From JBASNZ01 sp049657775 (GTDB lineage Bacteria > Actinomycetota > Coriobacteriia > Anaerosomatales > Anaerosomataceae): a DNA stretch of 35,904 nt. The notes beneath the pieces were generated by a model that had not been told where the DNA came from, searched no databases, and worked only from the letters and a program-made list of their open reading frames with translations. This document shows, in pieces, positions 1-9,270 of the stretch. Both the position numbers and the translations under genes were made by a program. Position 1 is the first letter of the stretch; the number at the start of each line of letters is the position of its first letter. The DNA is taken from the NCBI GenBank assembly GCA_049657775.1, contig JBASNZ010000046.1, forward strand, positions 1 to 35,904, read 5' to 3'.

Positions 1-2
1 TG

Positions 3-986
3 ATGTCGGACCTCGGGCAGCCGGGGTTCCGGGCCAGACAGGTGCTGCGCTGGTTGTGGCAGCGCCACGTCACGTCGTTCGATGAGATGACCGACCTGCC
101 TGCGGCCTTGCGCGCCGCACTCGCCGACGGATTCACCCTTGCGTGGCCAGCGCTGGTCGCGCGGGAGGTCTCATCGGACGGAACGCGCAAGTATCTCTGG
201 CGGCTCTCGGACGGCGTGACCGTGGAGAGCGTGGGCCTCCCCGCTGGCAGCCGGCTCACGGTCTGCTTCTCGACACAGGCGGGCTGCGCGATGGGTTGCA
301 CGTTCTGCGCCACCGGCCGTTCTGGCCTGGTGCGCAACCTCGACTGCGGCGAAATGGCCGCCCAGGTCGCCCTCGTGGCCGCGGACATGCAGATGCGCGC
401 AAGTAACGCGGTCGCAATGGGTCAGGGCGAGCCGTTCGTCAACTACGACGAGACCATCAAGGCGCTCCGGATACTCAACGACCCGGACGCGCTCGGCGTG
501 GGGGCGAGACACCTCACGGTGTCCACCTCGGGCATCCTGACGGGCATCCGCAGGTTCGCCACCGAGCCCGAGCAGTTCACGCTCGCGGTCTCGCTCCACT
601 CGGCGGTACAGGCCACGCGCGACCGGATCATGCCCGGGCTCAAGAAGTACCCGCTCGACAAGCTGCGCGAGGCTCTGGAGCGCTATGTCGAACGCACGGA
701 CAGGCGCCCGACGCTTGAGTTCGCGCTCGTCGCCGGCGTGAACGACACCCGCAAGGAGATCGACGCGCTCGTGGCGTTCTGCCGGGGCCTGATGGTGCAC
801 GTGAACCTCATCCCCGTGAACCCCGTGGACGGGACAGGCATGGACCGCCCGGACGACCGCTCGGTGTCGCGCGTGGCGGCGGCGCTCAAGGCCGCGGGCA
901 TCGAGGCCTCCGTACGCGTCGAACGCGGCGTGGACATCAGCGCCGCATGCGGCCAGCTGCGTCAGCGGGTCAGCTCGGGTAGGTGA
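3..986 (+). CDS. rlmN: 23S rRNA (adenine-2503-C2)-methyltransferase RlmN, probably 5'-truncated by the window edge
   Basis: This is a radical-SAM enzyme that methylates C2 of A2503 in 23S rRNA, and of A37 in some tRNAs in related enzymes. The iron-sulfur motif CAMGCTFC (C-x3-C-x2-C) lies near residues 95-102. The C-terminal ACGQL motif carries the conserved cysteine that resolves the methyl-protein intermediate. The visible 327 residues begin directly in the GFRARQVLRWLW region, where family members usually have some 15-20 residues more. The true start is therefore probably upstream of the window and the ATG at position 3 internal. The glycine-rich motif reads GQGEP where GMGEP is usual. The 3' end overlaps the end of the convergent addA gene by 17 bp. 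Family assignment is firm; the start is not. Confidence 0.93.
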   Translation: MSDLGQPGFRARQVLRWLWQRHVTSFDEMTDLPAALRAALADGFTLAWPALVAREVSSDGTRKYLWRLSDGVTVESVGLPAGSRLTVCFSTQAGCAMGCTFCATGRSGLVRNLDCGEMAAQVALVAADMQMRASNAVAMGQGEPFVNYDETIKALRILNDPDALGVGARHLTVSTSGILTGIRRFATEPEQFTLAVSLHSAVQATRDRIMPGLKKYPLDKLREALERYVERTDRRPTLEFALVAGVNDTRKEIDALVAFCRGLMVHVNLIPVNPVDGTGMDRPDDRSVSRVAAALKAAGIEASVRVERGVDISAACGQLRQRVSSGR

Positions 987-3900
987 CGGGGCACAGGCCA
1001 CCGAGTGCGGGGCATCCGGGGCACACCTCCGCGGAGTACGCCTCCAGGTGCCCGAACTCACCCGCCCTCATGCGGTCAAGACGCGCCTCGATCGAGCGCT
1101 CGATAGCCTTCACGTCGTCCGGCGTGAACGTGAAAGGCGTAACGGCACAGTCTCGCTCGATCTCGACGAAAACGACGTCCACGCTGGTCGCACCGTCACG
1201 AAGCGCGGCAAGCGCGTAGCAACCACCCTGGTCCCGGTAGCGATCGTAAGCGTCTGGCCGCTTCTCGCCGTGACCCGTCTTGTAGTCCACAACGAGCACC
1301 CGATCGCCGGAACGAGCGAGCAGGTCGATACTGCCCGTAAGCAGTGTCTCGCGCACCGGCACCGAGATCGGGCACTCCGCCAGGACGGCGTCGGCCGCTC
1401 TGACCTCGCTAGCCACCGGGCTGCCGAGGAAGGCATCGACCGCGGCGCCCAACCGGGTCGCGGCATCCTCGTCAAGGCCATGCGCGGTCGCGATGCCGGC
1501 CAGTCTCGCGGGCGTCAGCCGGTCGGTGACCGCAAGCTGTAGTGCGGCATGCGCGGCGTTACCGAACTCACGCGCGCTCGCTCCCCCGCGCTCGCTCTCG
1601 ATGCCTGCCCCAAGCCGTGCCACGCTGGTGGCGTAGTACCTGTACGGGCACGCGTCGTACGTACTGAGCGCCGAGTACGAGACGTGCGTCGGCACGAAAC
1701 CGCCGCATGTCGTCCCGGGCACGTGCAATGGGGGCAGTTCGCCCACGGGCGGCCGCTCGACCGGAGGGCATGCGACACGCTCGGGCGCCGCGACGTCCCG
1801 AACGTCCACGACGATCGATGCGTTCTCAAGCGCGAGGGTGTCCGAGACAGTCTCGCCGGGCATCGCGATACCGAGTGCTCGCCGAACGCGGGAGAGCATG
1901 GACGCGTTCTTGGCCTCCTTCTCCGGTGAGGCGACGCCGCATAGAATGAGCGCCTCCTTGGCCCGTGTGCACGCGACGTAGAAGACGCGCTTGGCCTCTT
2001 CTTCTTCCATCTGTTGGTCGTACTCCGAGAGGATCCGGTTGCGCGCGGTAGCGTGGTATTCGGAGTCGGGCGACATCGAAGACGGAAGCCGCAGCGCCAG
2101 AGACGGACCGCCGAGCGTGTCGATGAGAACGTCCGCCTCGCTACGGGCCATGCCCGAATCGAGCATCGGTACCGCGACGACGCCGAACTCCAGTCCCTTT
2201 GCGGCGTGGATCGTCATCACCCGCACCGCGTCGACGTCCTCGGCGACGAGCGTTGCCTGACGGTCCTCGTCGGACTCGCTCCGCAGCGCGACGAAGTCCA
2301 GGAAACCGCCAAGGTCGCCGGGCTCGAGCTCGTTGAATTCCTCCGCGACTCTCGCGAGTTTGAGCACGTTGGCCCAGGCACGCGGCCCCGAGGGACCCGA
2401 CGCGAACAGGGTGATGTCGTACTCTAGAAGCTCGCAGCCGGTGTGCAGTACCTCGGCGATACTGAGGCGTCCGCGGTCGGCCCGCAGCCGCTCGATGACC
2501 TCGCGTGTGCGCCCGAGCAGCGCCGCGTCGTCGGGGGCGAGTGGTGTCTTGGGGTTGGAGATCTCGGTCCACAGCGGCACGTGCTCGCCGCGCTCGGCGC
2601 GTTGACGAAGCACGTGAAGAGCGTCGTCAGAGAGCCCGGTAAGGGGGCATGCGAGTACGTGTGCAAGAGCCTCGTCATCGAGCGGATTGTCGATCGCACG
2701 CAAAAGCATGACCGCGTCTGTGACCTCCGGGCGGTCGTAGTAGGTCCCACCGCGCGCCACGTAGACTCGAAGCCCTTGCGAACGCAGGGCCTCCTCGACG
2801 ATCTCGGCGCGGCCACCGCTGGCGGCCCGCAGCAGCACGGCGACCTCGCCCTGCTCCACACCGCGATCGACGAGTCGCCGCAGCTCACGGGCAAGTTCGG
2901 CCGCCTCGGCGCGGCGCACGTCGTCATCTCTGAGCTCGCCGGAGTCAACCACGAGGAGGCGCACGCGATCCTCACCTTCGGGCCAGAACGCTTCTTTGGT
3001 GCGGGCGGGCTCGATTCGCATGAAGTCATCGGCAAAGAACTCCGCGGAGGAGAAGAGGCCGTTGATGGCAGCAAGGACATCGGGGTGCGTGCGCCAGTTG
3101 GATCGCAGCTCCATGCGCTCGGGCGCCTCGGCGGCGCGCCTCCTGAAGACGTCCACGTCAGCATGGCGGAACCGGTAGATCGACTGCTTGTCGTCGCCGA
3201 CAGTGACGAGGTCCCCGGTGCCCACGAGCGTGGCCACGCTTACCTGGAGCGGGTTGGTGTCCTGGAACTCGTCGATCATCAACTCCTGGAACGTTGTCTG
3301 GTAGCGCCGCGCGATCTCCGGATGCCGGGTCAACAGGTCGACCGTCTTGAGTTGCAGGTCCTCGAAGTCGAGCGCGCCGAGGGCCTCCTTCGCGGTCGAG
3401 TACGTCGTGTCGTAGGTCGCGGTCATCTTGATCAACGCGCGCTCAAGGTACTGGCAAATGATTCCAGTAGTTGCTGCGATCGCCTCCTCGATGGTGGCCT
3501 TGCCCCGTGCGGCGAGCTCCTTAAGCTCCGGGGAGCCCTGTGCTGAAACGGTCTTGTTCTCAAGCAGCGCGCCGAGGGCGGCGTCAGCGGTGTCCCACTC
3601 GGCCGATGCGTTCAGACCGTCAACGATCGAGCTCTTTCCGTACAGTGTCTCCCTGTTGGTCGCAATGGTCTTGGTCTCTTTGAGTGCGCCCATCTCGTCA
3701 GCTATCTCGCGTAGATCCGCCGCGATCCTGCGGAGTTGGGCATCGTCCACGCGCGGCGCCTCGATGAGGTCGGCCGGAGAAAGACCCATCGACCGGAGGC
3801 GACCAGAGAGGTGGGTGACGGTGGCCATCAGCCTGGAAGCTCCCATGCCGATGAGCACACGTTCGCAGATCTCGTCGTCGTGCACGCACGCCCGAAGGGA

Positions 3901-4314
3901 ATCCTCGAGCGCCGAGGACGAAAGCGCGCTCTCCTGTGCTCCGGTGATCACACTGAATCGTGGGTCGAGTCCGGCATCGAACGCATGGCGACGGAGTATC
4001 CGTGAGCACATACCGTGGATCGTGGAGATCCACGCCCGGTCGAGTCGCCTTGACTCCTCGACCCTGCCCCGTTCGATGAGCGCCTGGCGGATGCGCTCTG
4101 CGATCTCGCCGGCCGCCTTGTCGGTGAACGTGATCGTGGCGATCTGGTCTATGCCGGCTCCGGGGTGCGGTGCGTCGCCAAGAACCATCGCGACGAACCG
4201 CGCCGTAAGCACCGTGGTCTTGCCCACCCCGGCCGCCGCCGCGACGAACAGCGAGCCGTGCGGCGCCGAGATGATCGCCTGCTGCTCCGGCGTTGGCTGC
4301 GGTCTGGCGTTCAT
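970..4314 (-). CDS. addA: ATP-dependent helicase/nuclease subunit A (AddA, UvrD/Rep family)
   Basis: This is the helicase-nuclease subunit of an AddAB complex, which resects double-strand breaks for RecA-dependent repair. An N-terminal SF1 helicase is shown by Walker A AAAGVGKTT (about residues 26-34), motif II DEFQDTNPLQ (about 345), motif III GDDKQSIYRFR, motif V MTIHAAKGLEF and motif VI VFYVACTRAKE. A C-terminal RecB-type nuclease has SIDLL, VVDYKTGHG (about 1005) and DQGGCYALA. Cysteines at YDACPYRYY (about 885) and a final C-x2-C-x6-C suggest an iron-sulfur staple, which is more typical of AddB. I chose the ATG at 4314 because it forms an ATGA overlap with the addB stop, indicating translational coupling; an in-frame ATG six codons earlier is possible. 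The predicted length is 1,114 residues. Lengths and motifs fit AddA better than PcrA/UvrD, which lack the nuclease. Confidence 0.93.
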   Translation of the reverse strand: MNARPQPTPEQQAIISAPHGSLFVAAAAGVGKTTVLTARFVAMVLGDAPHPGAGIDQIATITFTDKAAGEIAERIRQALIERGRVEESRRLDRAWISTIHGMCSRILRRHAFDAGLDPRFSVITGAQESALSSSALEDSLRACVHDDEICERVLIGMGASRLMATVTHLSGRLRSMGLSPADLIEAPRVDDAQLRRIAADLREIADEMGALKETKTIATNRETLYGKSSIVDGLNASAEWDTADAALGALLENKTVSAQGSPELKELAARGKATIEEAIAATTGIICQYLERALIKMTATYDTTYSTAKEALGALDFEDLQLKTVDLLTRHPEIARRYQTTFQELMIDEFQDTNPLQVSVATLVGTGDLVTVGDDKQSIYRFRHADVDVFRRRAAEAPERMELRSNWRTHPDVLAAINGLFSSAEFFADDFMRIEPARTKEAFWPEGEDRVRLLVVDSGELRDDDVRRAEAAELARELRRLVDRGVEQGEVAVLLRAASGGRAEIVEEALRSQGLRVYVARGGTYYDRPEVTDAVMLLRAIDNPLDDEALAHVLACPLTGLSDDALHVLRQRAERGEHVPLWTEISNPKTPLAPDDAALLGRTREVIERLRADRGRLSIAEVLHTGCELLEYDITLFASGPSGPRAWANVLKLARVAEEFNELEPGDLGGFLDFVALRSESDEDRQATLVAEDVDAVRVMTIHAAKGLEFGVVAVPMLDSGMARSEADVLIDTLGGPSLALRLPSSMSPDSEYHATARNRILSEYDQQMEEEEAKRVFYVACTRAKEALILCGVASPEKEAKNASMLSRVRRALGIAMPGETVSDTLALENASIVVDVRDVAAPERVACPPVERPPVGELPPLHVPGTTCGGFVPTHVSYSALSTYDACPYRYYATSVARLGAGIESERGGASAREFGNAAHAALQLAVTDRLTPARLAGIATAHGLDEDAATRLGAAVDAFLGSPVASEVRAADAVLAECPISVPVRETLLTGSIDLLARSGDRVLVVDYKTGHGEKRPDAYDRYRDQGGCYALAALRDGATSVDVVFVEIERDCAVTPFTFTPDDVKAIERSIEARLDRMRAGEFGHLEAYSAEVCPGCPALGGLCPVTYPS

Positions 4315-7187
4315 CTGCCGCTCCGCTCGCACAACGACCGCGCTGAACAGTGATCGCAGGTCTTGGACTTCAGCGGCTCAGCCGGGATGCGCCCGTTCCG
4401 GATACCGTCGACTGCCACGGTGGCCCGGGCGATGGCACTATCGACGATATCTTCGATTTCTCCGGCGGTGCACCTGTCGGTCTTGGTGAACTGCGTGCCG
4501 GCGAGCGTATCGAGAAGGAAGCCCCTGTCCCCCTGATTTCCCATGCTGCGGTAGAACCCGGCGACGATCTCACGACCGAACCTGCGATGGACAACCTCGG
4601 CGTACAGCGGGATCTGCACGATGCCGTCTCTCTCGAAATCCGCTCGCTTGTACACGCCCGACGTTTTGTAGTCGCTCACCACGAGCCCGGTGGCCGAAGC
4701 GTCGATCCTGTCTATCCGGCCGCGCAGGCTGAACTCGCCCATATCCTCCGCCGGGTCCTCGCCGACGCCGAACGCATACTCGTGCGCGATCGGGGCAAAC
4801 CCCGGAAGGAAGACCGCGTCGCGGACGATGATGCGCCTGGACCCGCGGCGTGCGGCGTGGTGTTGTTGCTCCTCTTCAAGGCCGGCCGGAGCCGACGCCT
4901 CCGTGAGCACCTCGTCGGCCACCCGATCGTGTAGCTGAAGCGCGTCTTTGAGTGTTTCTTGTGTGACCCGCTCGTGCTGTGTGGCTGTCCACTCCGCGTA
5001 GAAGCGCGAGAGGATGTCGTGGGCGAGGCTGCCCCGGGTCCGGGCGTCGATGGGATCGTCCAACGGCTCTGGCCTGAGATGGTTCTGGTAGAACCACTTG
5101 TACGGGCAGGCGAGGTACCCCTCGATCTCACTCACCGAGAACACCGCGCGGCTCGCCAGGGCCCCCAGCACCTCTTGTGAGAGGCACGGACGACGACCGG
5201 CGCGCCGGCGCAGGGCGCGAGCCACAGCGGGCAGTTCAGCGCCTTGCTCGGCCATCATCCGCAGCTGTCGCCTCGCTGTGGATGGAGCGTCCGGCGCTTC
5301 GGTGAGATCAGCGAGCGTGAGCCTTCGTTCCGGCGGCTGCGGACCGTACCCCTCACCGGTGACCGGATCCCGGTAGACGTCCTTGAGCTCGTGGATGAAC
5401 TGCGACTCCCGCACCGGCCGTCCGTCGTCGTCGCACACCGTGTAACTGACGATAAGACGGCGGCGCGCACCGGTCACGACCTGGTAGAACAGTAGTCGCT
5501 CGGCATCCAGATCGGTTCTTGGCGCAACGTCGATACCCGCCTGCCCGAGCTCCTCGGCCACGCCACCGGAGTTGAGAGCGTCCTCGGGCGAAGACAGCGG
5601 GAACTCCCCCGCGGTCAGCCCGCCGAGTATGACCGCCGAAAAACGCCTGGAGCGCGCCCGCTCCGCGCTCATCACCTGCACGACGTCGTCCGCGCTGCCG
5701 CTAGCGGTGACACTCAGGTCGTCGAGAAGGCGCGTGATCTCGCTCGCACGGGCGGCGCCGGCTTCGACCGACAACTCCTCGATCATCTCCACGATCGCCC
5801 GGCGGGCGGCGGCGTCAAGCAGACCCGCGTCGTCAAGCGCGCGCGCCCCCGGATACGCGGAGACGAGCATGGTGTCCAACAGCCGCTTCCAGTCGTCCAC
5901 TCGGGACGGAGTGATCTCTTGTGAGCTCAGACGCCGTCCCAGCTCCAAGAGCTTCCGGGCCTTGTCCTCGAGGCGCCTCGCGACATCGAGGACTCCTGGG
6001 CCCCTCTCGACTCTATTGGCGCGCAGGAGGCGATCCAGTTCGTCCGCCGAGTCCGGTGACGCCCAGCTGTAACCGCTGCGCAGGAATCCGACAAGGTGCT
6101 TACGCTGCATACCTTGCGCCGAAAAGGCCAGGAGCAGTGACAGTGCACGCCCCAGCCCCGTCTGAGACACCGGTCGCGGCACATCGAAATACGCCGCGAT
6201 ACCGGCCTCCGCGAAGGCACGCCGCAGGGCTCGTTCGTGAGGGCGTGGGTTGCGGAAGACAACGGCGATCTCATCGGCTCTAGTACCAGATTCTGCCAGT
6301 TCTTGTATCTCACGGATGATGCGTTGTGCCTCGCCGACAAGCCCTTCGGCCGTTGAGATGACAACGTCGCCGTCCGACCCCCGTTTGGGCACCGGGCATG
6401 TCCTGAAGAGGTTTCGCTCCAGATGGGCGATCTCCTCCGAAGGCGTGTGCTCACCCGCAACCTGCTGGGTCTCGCTACTAGCAATTGCTTCCAGGCGCCG
6501 CACGAGTCCCTCGGCTGACCGTGTGGCGGGGTGATCGGTCTCGTAGGTAAGGGCGACTGCGACGTCAACGCCTGAGGCTGCGGCGGCGTACACGAAGCGC
6601 TCCTGTGGCTCGGTAAAGCTGGAGAAGCGGTTGATCGCCATCGTCCCCGGAAGGTCCCCGCGAACAATCAGATCGCCGAGCGCCCGATGCGCCTCGGTCC
6701 TCTCTATGAGTCCACGTTTGCGCAGGTGAAGGCCATAGGAGTCCACGATGGCGGCAAGATCGTGCGCCACCCCCGGCCGGGGGATCCGGGACGCGCGATC
6801 CCCGGCAAGCCCCCCGCTCTCTCCCGCTCTGCGAACCAGCAGGTCGGCTACGCTGGCGAATCCGGGCCGAAGGGCGGACGCGCCGAGCGCGTCTGTGCGC
6901 GTCTCTGAAGTAGCGCGGCTGAGGAGTACGGTGCGTTGAGCCTCTCCGACGATCTGACGACCATCGCCGAGGAGGCCCCAGAGACCGTCCAGGTACGAGT
7001 CGAACGTGGAGACTGCGATTCCCGCGGCTCGAGCACGCGCGAGCTCCCTGGCCGCGCGGTCTGCCTCGGGCTTGCTTGGCACCAACAGCACGGCGGGAAG
7101 GCCGCGGGCCGCGGCCTGGAGAAGGAGTGCGTGCAGCGCGCCGGTCTTACCGGCGTTCGCGCCGCCCGTTACGAGTCTCAGTGCCAC
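4311..7187 (-). CDS. addB: ATP-dependent nuclease subunit B (AddB)
   Basis: This is the partner of AddA; in known AddAB it contributes a second nuclease and Chi recognition. The N-terminal P-loop GGANAGKTGAL is at about residues 8-18, the helicase-like core is poorly conserved as is normal for AddB, and the nuclease motif SDYKTSGVYK is near 836 with QIPLYAE after it. The iron-sulfur cysteines are ACPYKWFY (about 693) and the terminal C-x2-C-x5-C. I chose the GTG at 7187 because AAAGGGGAG stands six bases upstream; a further upstream GTG at 7223 would bury that ribosome site inside the gene. The product is 958 residues. It lies 48 bp after the ytxH-like gene and overlaps addA by four bases (ATGA). 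Confidence 0.92.
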   Translation of the reverse strand: MALRLVTGGANAGKTGALHALLLQAAARGLPAVLLVPSKPEADRAARELARARAAGIAVSTFDSYLDGLWGLLGDGRQIVGEAQRTVLLSRATSETRTDALGASALRPGFASVADLLVRRAGESGGLAGDRASRIPRPGVAHDLAAIVDSYGLHLRKRGLIERTEAHRALGDLIVRGDLPGTMAINRFSSFTEPQERFVYAAAASGVDVAVALTYETDHPATRSAEGLVRRLEAIASSETQQVAGEHTPSEEIAHLERNLFRTCPVPKRGSDGDVVISTAEGLVGEAQRIIREIQELAESGTRADEIAVVFRNPRPHERALRRAFAEAGIAAYFDVPRPVSQTGLGRALSLLLAFSAQGMQRKHLVGFLRSGYSWASPDSADELDRLLRANRVERGPGVLDVARRLEDKARKLLELGRRLSSQEITPSRVDDWKRLLDTMLVSAYPGARALDDAGLLDAAARRAIVEMIEELSVEAGAARASEITRLLDDLSVTASGSADDVVQVMSAERARSRRFSAVILGGLTAGEFPLSSPEDALNSGGVAEELGQAGIDVAPRTDLDAERLLFYQVVTGARRRLIVSYTVCDDDGRPVRESQFIHELKDVYRDPVTGEGYGPQPPERRLTLADLTEAPDAPSTARRQLRMMAEQGAELPAVARALRRRAGRRPCLSQEVLGALASRAVFSVSEIEGYLACPYKWFYQNHLRPEPLDDPIDARTRGSLAHDILSRFYAEWTATQHERVTQETLKDALQLHDRVADEVLTEASAPAGLEEEQQHHAARRGSRRIIVRDAVFLPGFAPIAHEYAFGVGEDPAEDMGEFSLRGRIDRIDASATGLVVSDYKTSGVYKRADFERDGIVQIPLYAEVVHRRFGREIVAGFYRSMGNQGDRGFLLDTLAGTQFTKTDRCTAGEIEDIVDSAIARATVAVDGIRNGRIPAEPLKSKTCDHCSARSLCERSGR

Positions 7188-7235
7188 GTGCGCTCCCCTT
7201 TCTACCGCCGGAGAGCGTATCACGTGGCTACGACA

Positions 7236-7538
7236 TCAGGGCGTGACCACGGTCCGTGAGTACTTCTGGACACCGTCGCGCAGCTGCGCGACCTTGCGCC
7301 AGGCGACTTCCTCGTCACGGCCCAGGTAATGGTCCATGCGCGCCCCGACCATCTCCGCGGTCATCTCCGCACGCTCGGCCACCCCGCGCGCAAGATCGGC
7401 GACCCGGAGTGCCTCGTTCGCGATCATCCGGCGAGTGCGGTTGCCACTGTCCGGGGCAAAGAGCAGTCCGAGAACGATTCCGCCGACCACGCCGGCGAAT
7501 AGTCCTATGGCAAAATATTCCATGTTGCGCGATCTCAT
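7236..7538 (-). CDS. YtxH-like small membrane protein
   Basis: This 100-residue protein has one hydrophobic N-terminal segment (YFAIGLFAGVVGGIVLGLLF, about residues 8-27) followed by APDSGNRTRR and a charged helical tail. That layout matches the YtxH family (glycine-rich membrane helix, then an LLFAP.SG..TR motif). The function of the family is not established; members are linked to general stress in Bacillus. Its ATG overlaps the parB stop as ATGA, with AGGGAG eight bases upstream, so it is translated with parB. The coupling to chromosome partition genes is a positional fact; a partition role would be speculation. Confidence 0.75.
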   Translation of the reverse strand: MRSRNMEYFAIGLFAGVVGGIVLGLLFAPDSGNRTRRMIANEALRVADLARGVAERAEMTAEMVGARMDHYLGRDEEVAWRKVAQLRDGVQKYSRTVVTP

Positions 7539-8401
7539 GAGCGTTCTCCCTCACTCGCCTCGCCCATGAGCAGGCGAGTGATCCTCTCCAAGTCTTCTTC
7601 ATCCTGGAAGTCGATCTCGATCTTGCCCTTCTTGCTCGTCTGGCGAACCCGAACCGCGGTACCTAGGAGTCGCCGCAGCCTCCGGGCGACCAGCTTGAAC
7701 GACTTCGGCGTGAGAGGCCGCGGTGCCCGCTCACCCTGGCCGGCCGCGATCAATTTCGCGAGACTCTCGGCCTCGCGAACGGACAGCCCGTCAGTCGCGA
7801 TCTTCTCCGCAAGCTTTACGCGCAGATCCTCATTGGGGAGCGACAGGACGGCCCTTGCGTGGCCTGCGCTGAGCTTCCCGTCGAACATCATCTGCTGCAC
7901 TTCCTCCGGTAGATCGAGAAGGCGCAGCGTGTTGGTCACGGCCGAGCGCGACTTCGATACCTGATCGGCCAGCTCGGCCTGTGTCATCTCGTAGTCGGTG
8001 AGAAGGCGCCGGTAGCCTCGCGCCTCTTCGATTGCATTCAGGTCCTCGCGCTGCAGGTTCTCGATCAATGCGAGAGCAAGCGCTTCCGTCTCGCTGCAAG
8101 CTATGATCTTGACGGGGACCTTCTCAAGCCCGGCGGCCTTCGCTGCCCGCCAACGACGTTCACCTGCGATGATCTGGTAGCCGTCGGAGTGCGGTCGCAC
8201 GACGATCGGCTGCATCATGCCGACCTTGCGAAGCGAATCGGCCAACTCGTTGATCTGTTCCTCGTCGATGACGGTGCGTGGCTGATTCGGATTGGGGGAG
8301 ATGAGGTCTGTCGCGAGTTCCTGCGGTTCGCCCCCGGTAAACTCCTGCCCGGCCCCCGGAATCAGTGCTGACAGGCCCCGGCCAAGTCCCCTCTTAGACA
8401 C
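7535..8401 (-). CDS. parB: Chromosome partitioning protein ParB (Spo0J), CTP-dependent clamp
   Basis: ParB binds parS sites, loads as a CTP-gated DNA clamp and spreads, then recruits SMC and drives ParA-based origin segregation. The N-terminus has the ParA-interacting basic segment KRGLGRGLSALI (residues 3-14). The CTP-binding motif GERRWR is at 80-85, with ENLQREDLNAIEEA following. The helix-turn-helix (MTQAELADQVSKSRSAVTNTL) is near 139-159, and a dimerisation tail ends the 288-residue protein. The GTG start at 8401 overlaps the last eight bases of parA. Two parS sites lie about 1.6 kb away in the same gene string, at 9998 and 10069. Confidence 0.96.
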   Translation of the reverse strand: MSKRGLGRGLSALIPGAGQEFTGGEPQELATDLISPNPNQPRTVIDEEQINELADSLRKVGMMQPIVVRPHSDGYQIIAGERRWRAAKAAGLEKVPVKIIACSETEALALALIENLQREDLNAIEEARGYRRLLTDYEMTQAELADQVSKSRSAVTNTLRLLDLPEEVQQMMFDGKLSAGHARAVLSLPNEDLRVKLAEKIATDGLSVREAESLAKLIAAGQGERAPRPLTPKSFKLVARRLRRLLGTAVRVRQTSKKGKIEIDFQDEEDLERITRLLMGEASEGERS

Positions 8402-9206
8402 GGCTCACCACTTCCTTCGCAAGGCTCCGGTATGCCGCTGCCCCGCGGCCGGTCGGGTCGAAAAGCGTCACGGGCTGGCCAAAGCTGGGGGCTTCCGACA
8501 GTCTGACACTCCGCGGAATCACCGTCTGGAACACCCTGTCCTCGAAGAAGTCCTTCACCTCTTCAACGACCGCCTGGGACAGCTTCGTCCGTGCATCGAA
8601 CATCGTCATGACAACGCCGAAGATCTCAAGCTCAGGGTTGAGGTGCGTCTTCACGAGCTTGAAGCTCTCGAGCAGCTTCGTGAGACCCTCGAGCGCATAG
8701 TATTCGCATTGGACGGGAATCACGACGCCGTCCGCTGCCGTGAGCGCGTTGATCGTAAGCAGCCCCAGAGATGGGGGGCAGTCGACCAGGATGAAGTCGA
8801 AGTCAGATCTAATCGGCGCCAAGACTCCACGAAGCTTGGTTTCTCGGCTGAATGCCGACACAAGTTCTATCTCTGCCCCGGCCAACTGTATGGTCGCGGC
8901 TACCGCGAAGACGTTCTCCACTTCGACAGGCTCGATAAGCTGCTCGATCGGAGTGTCGGTGAGGAGCGCGTTGTAGATGCACGCCTCGCGCTGGTTCTTG
9001 TCCAGCCCAAACCCTGAGGTGGCGTTTCCCTGTGGGTCAAGATCAACGAGTAGGACCTTCTCGCCAAGCTCACCAAGGCACGCGGCTAGATTCACCGCCG
9101 TTGTGCTCTTCCCCACTCCGCCCTTCTGGTTCACCACCGCAAGCACCCGAGCGGCGTGCGCCGAGCGCACATGGGGCTTCGGTGCTTCCTGCGGGTTCCC
9201 GCCCAC
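8394..9206 (-). CDS. parA: Chromosome partitioning ATPase ParA (Soj)
   Basis: This is a deviant-Walker ATPase that forms ATP-dependent dimers on DNA and works with ParB in origin segregation; Soj homologues also regulate DnaA. The deviant Walker A KGGVGKST is at about residues 28-35, with the dimer-contact lysine first. DLDPQGNAT and the Walker B-like FILVDCPPSLG follow. I chose the GTG at 9206 because AGGAGG lies eight bases before it, giving 270 residues. In-frame ATG at 9227 and GTG at 9248 would add 7 or 14 residues but lack a good ribosome site. It is 64 bp downstream of rsmG and overlaps parB by eight bases. Confidence 0.95.
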   Translation of the reverse strand: MGGNPQEAPKPHVRSAHAARVLAVVNQKGGVGKSTTAVNLAACLGELGEKVLLVDLDPQGNATSGFGLDKNQREACIYNALLTDTPIEQLIEPVEVENVFAVAATIQLAGAEIELVSAFSRETKLRGVLAPIRSDFDFILVDCPPSLGLLTINALTAADGVVIPVQCEYYALEGLTKLLESFKLVKTHLNPELEIFGVVMTMFDARTKLSQAVVEEVKDFFEDRVFQTVIPRSVRLSEAPSFGQPVTLFDPTGRGAAAYRSLAKEVVSRV

Positions 9207-9270
9207 TGGCCTCTCCTCCTGGATCATTACAGCTCGCGGTATGTGCACGCGCTTACTCTAAGTGGATGCC

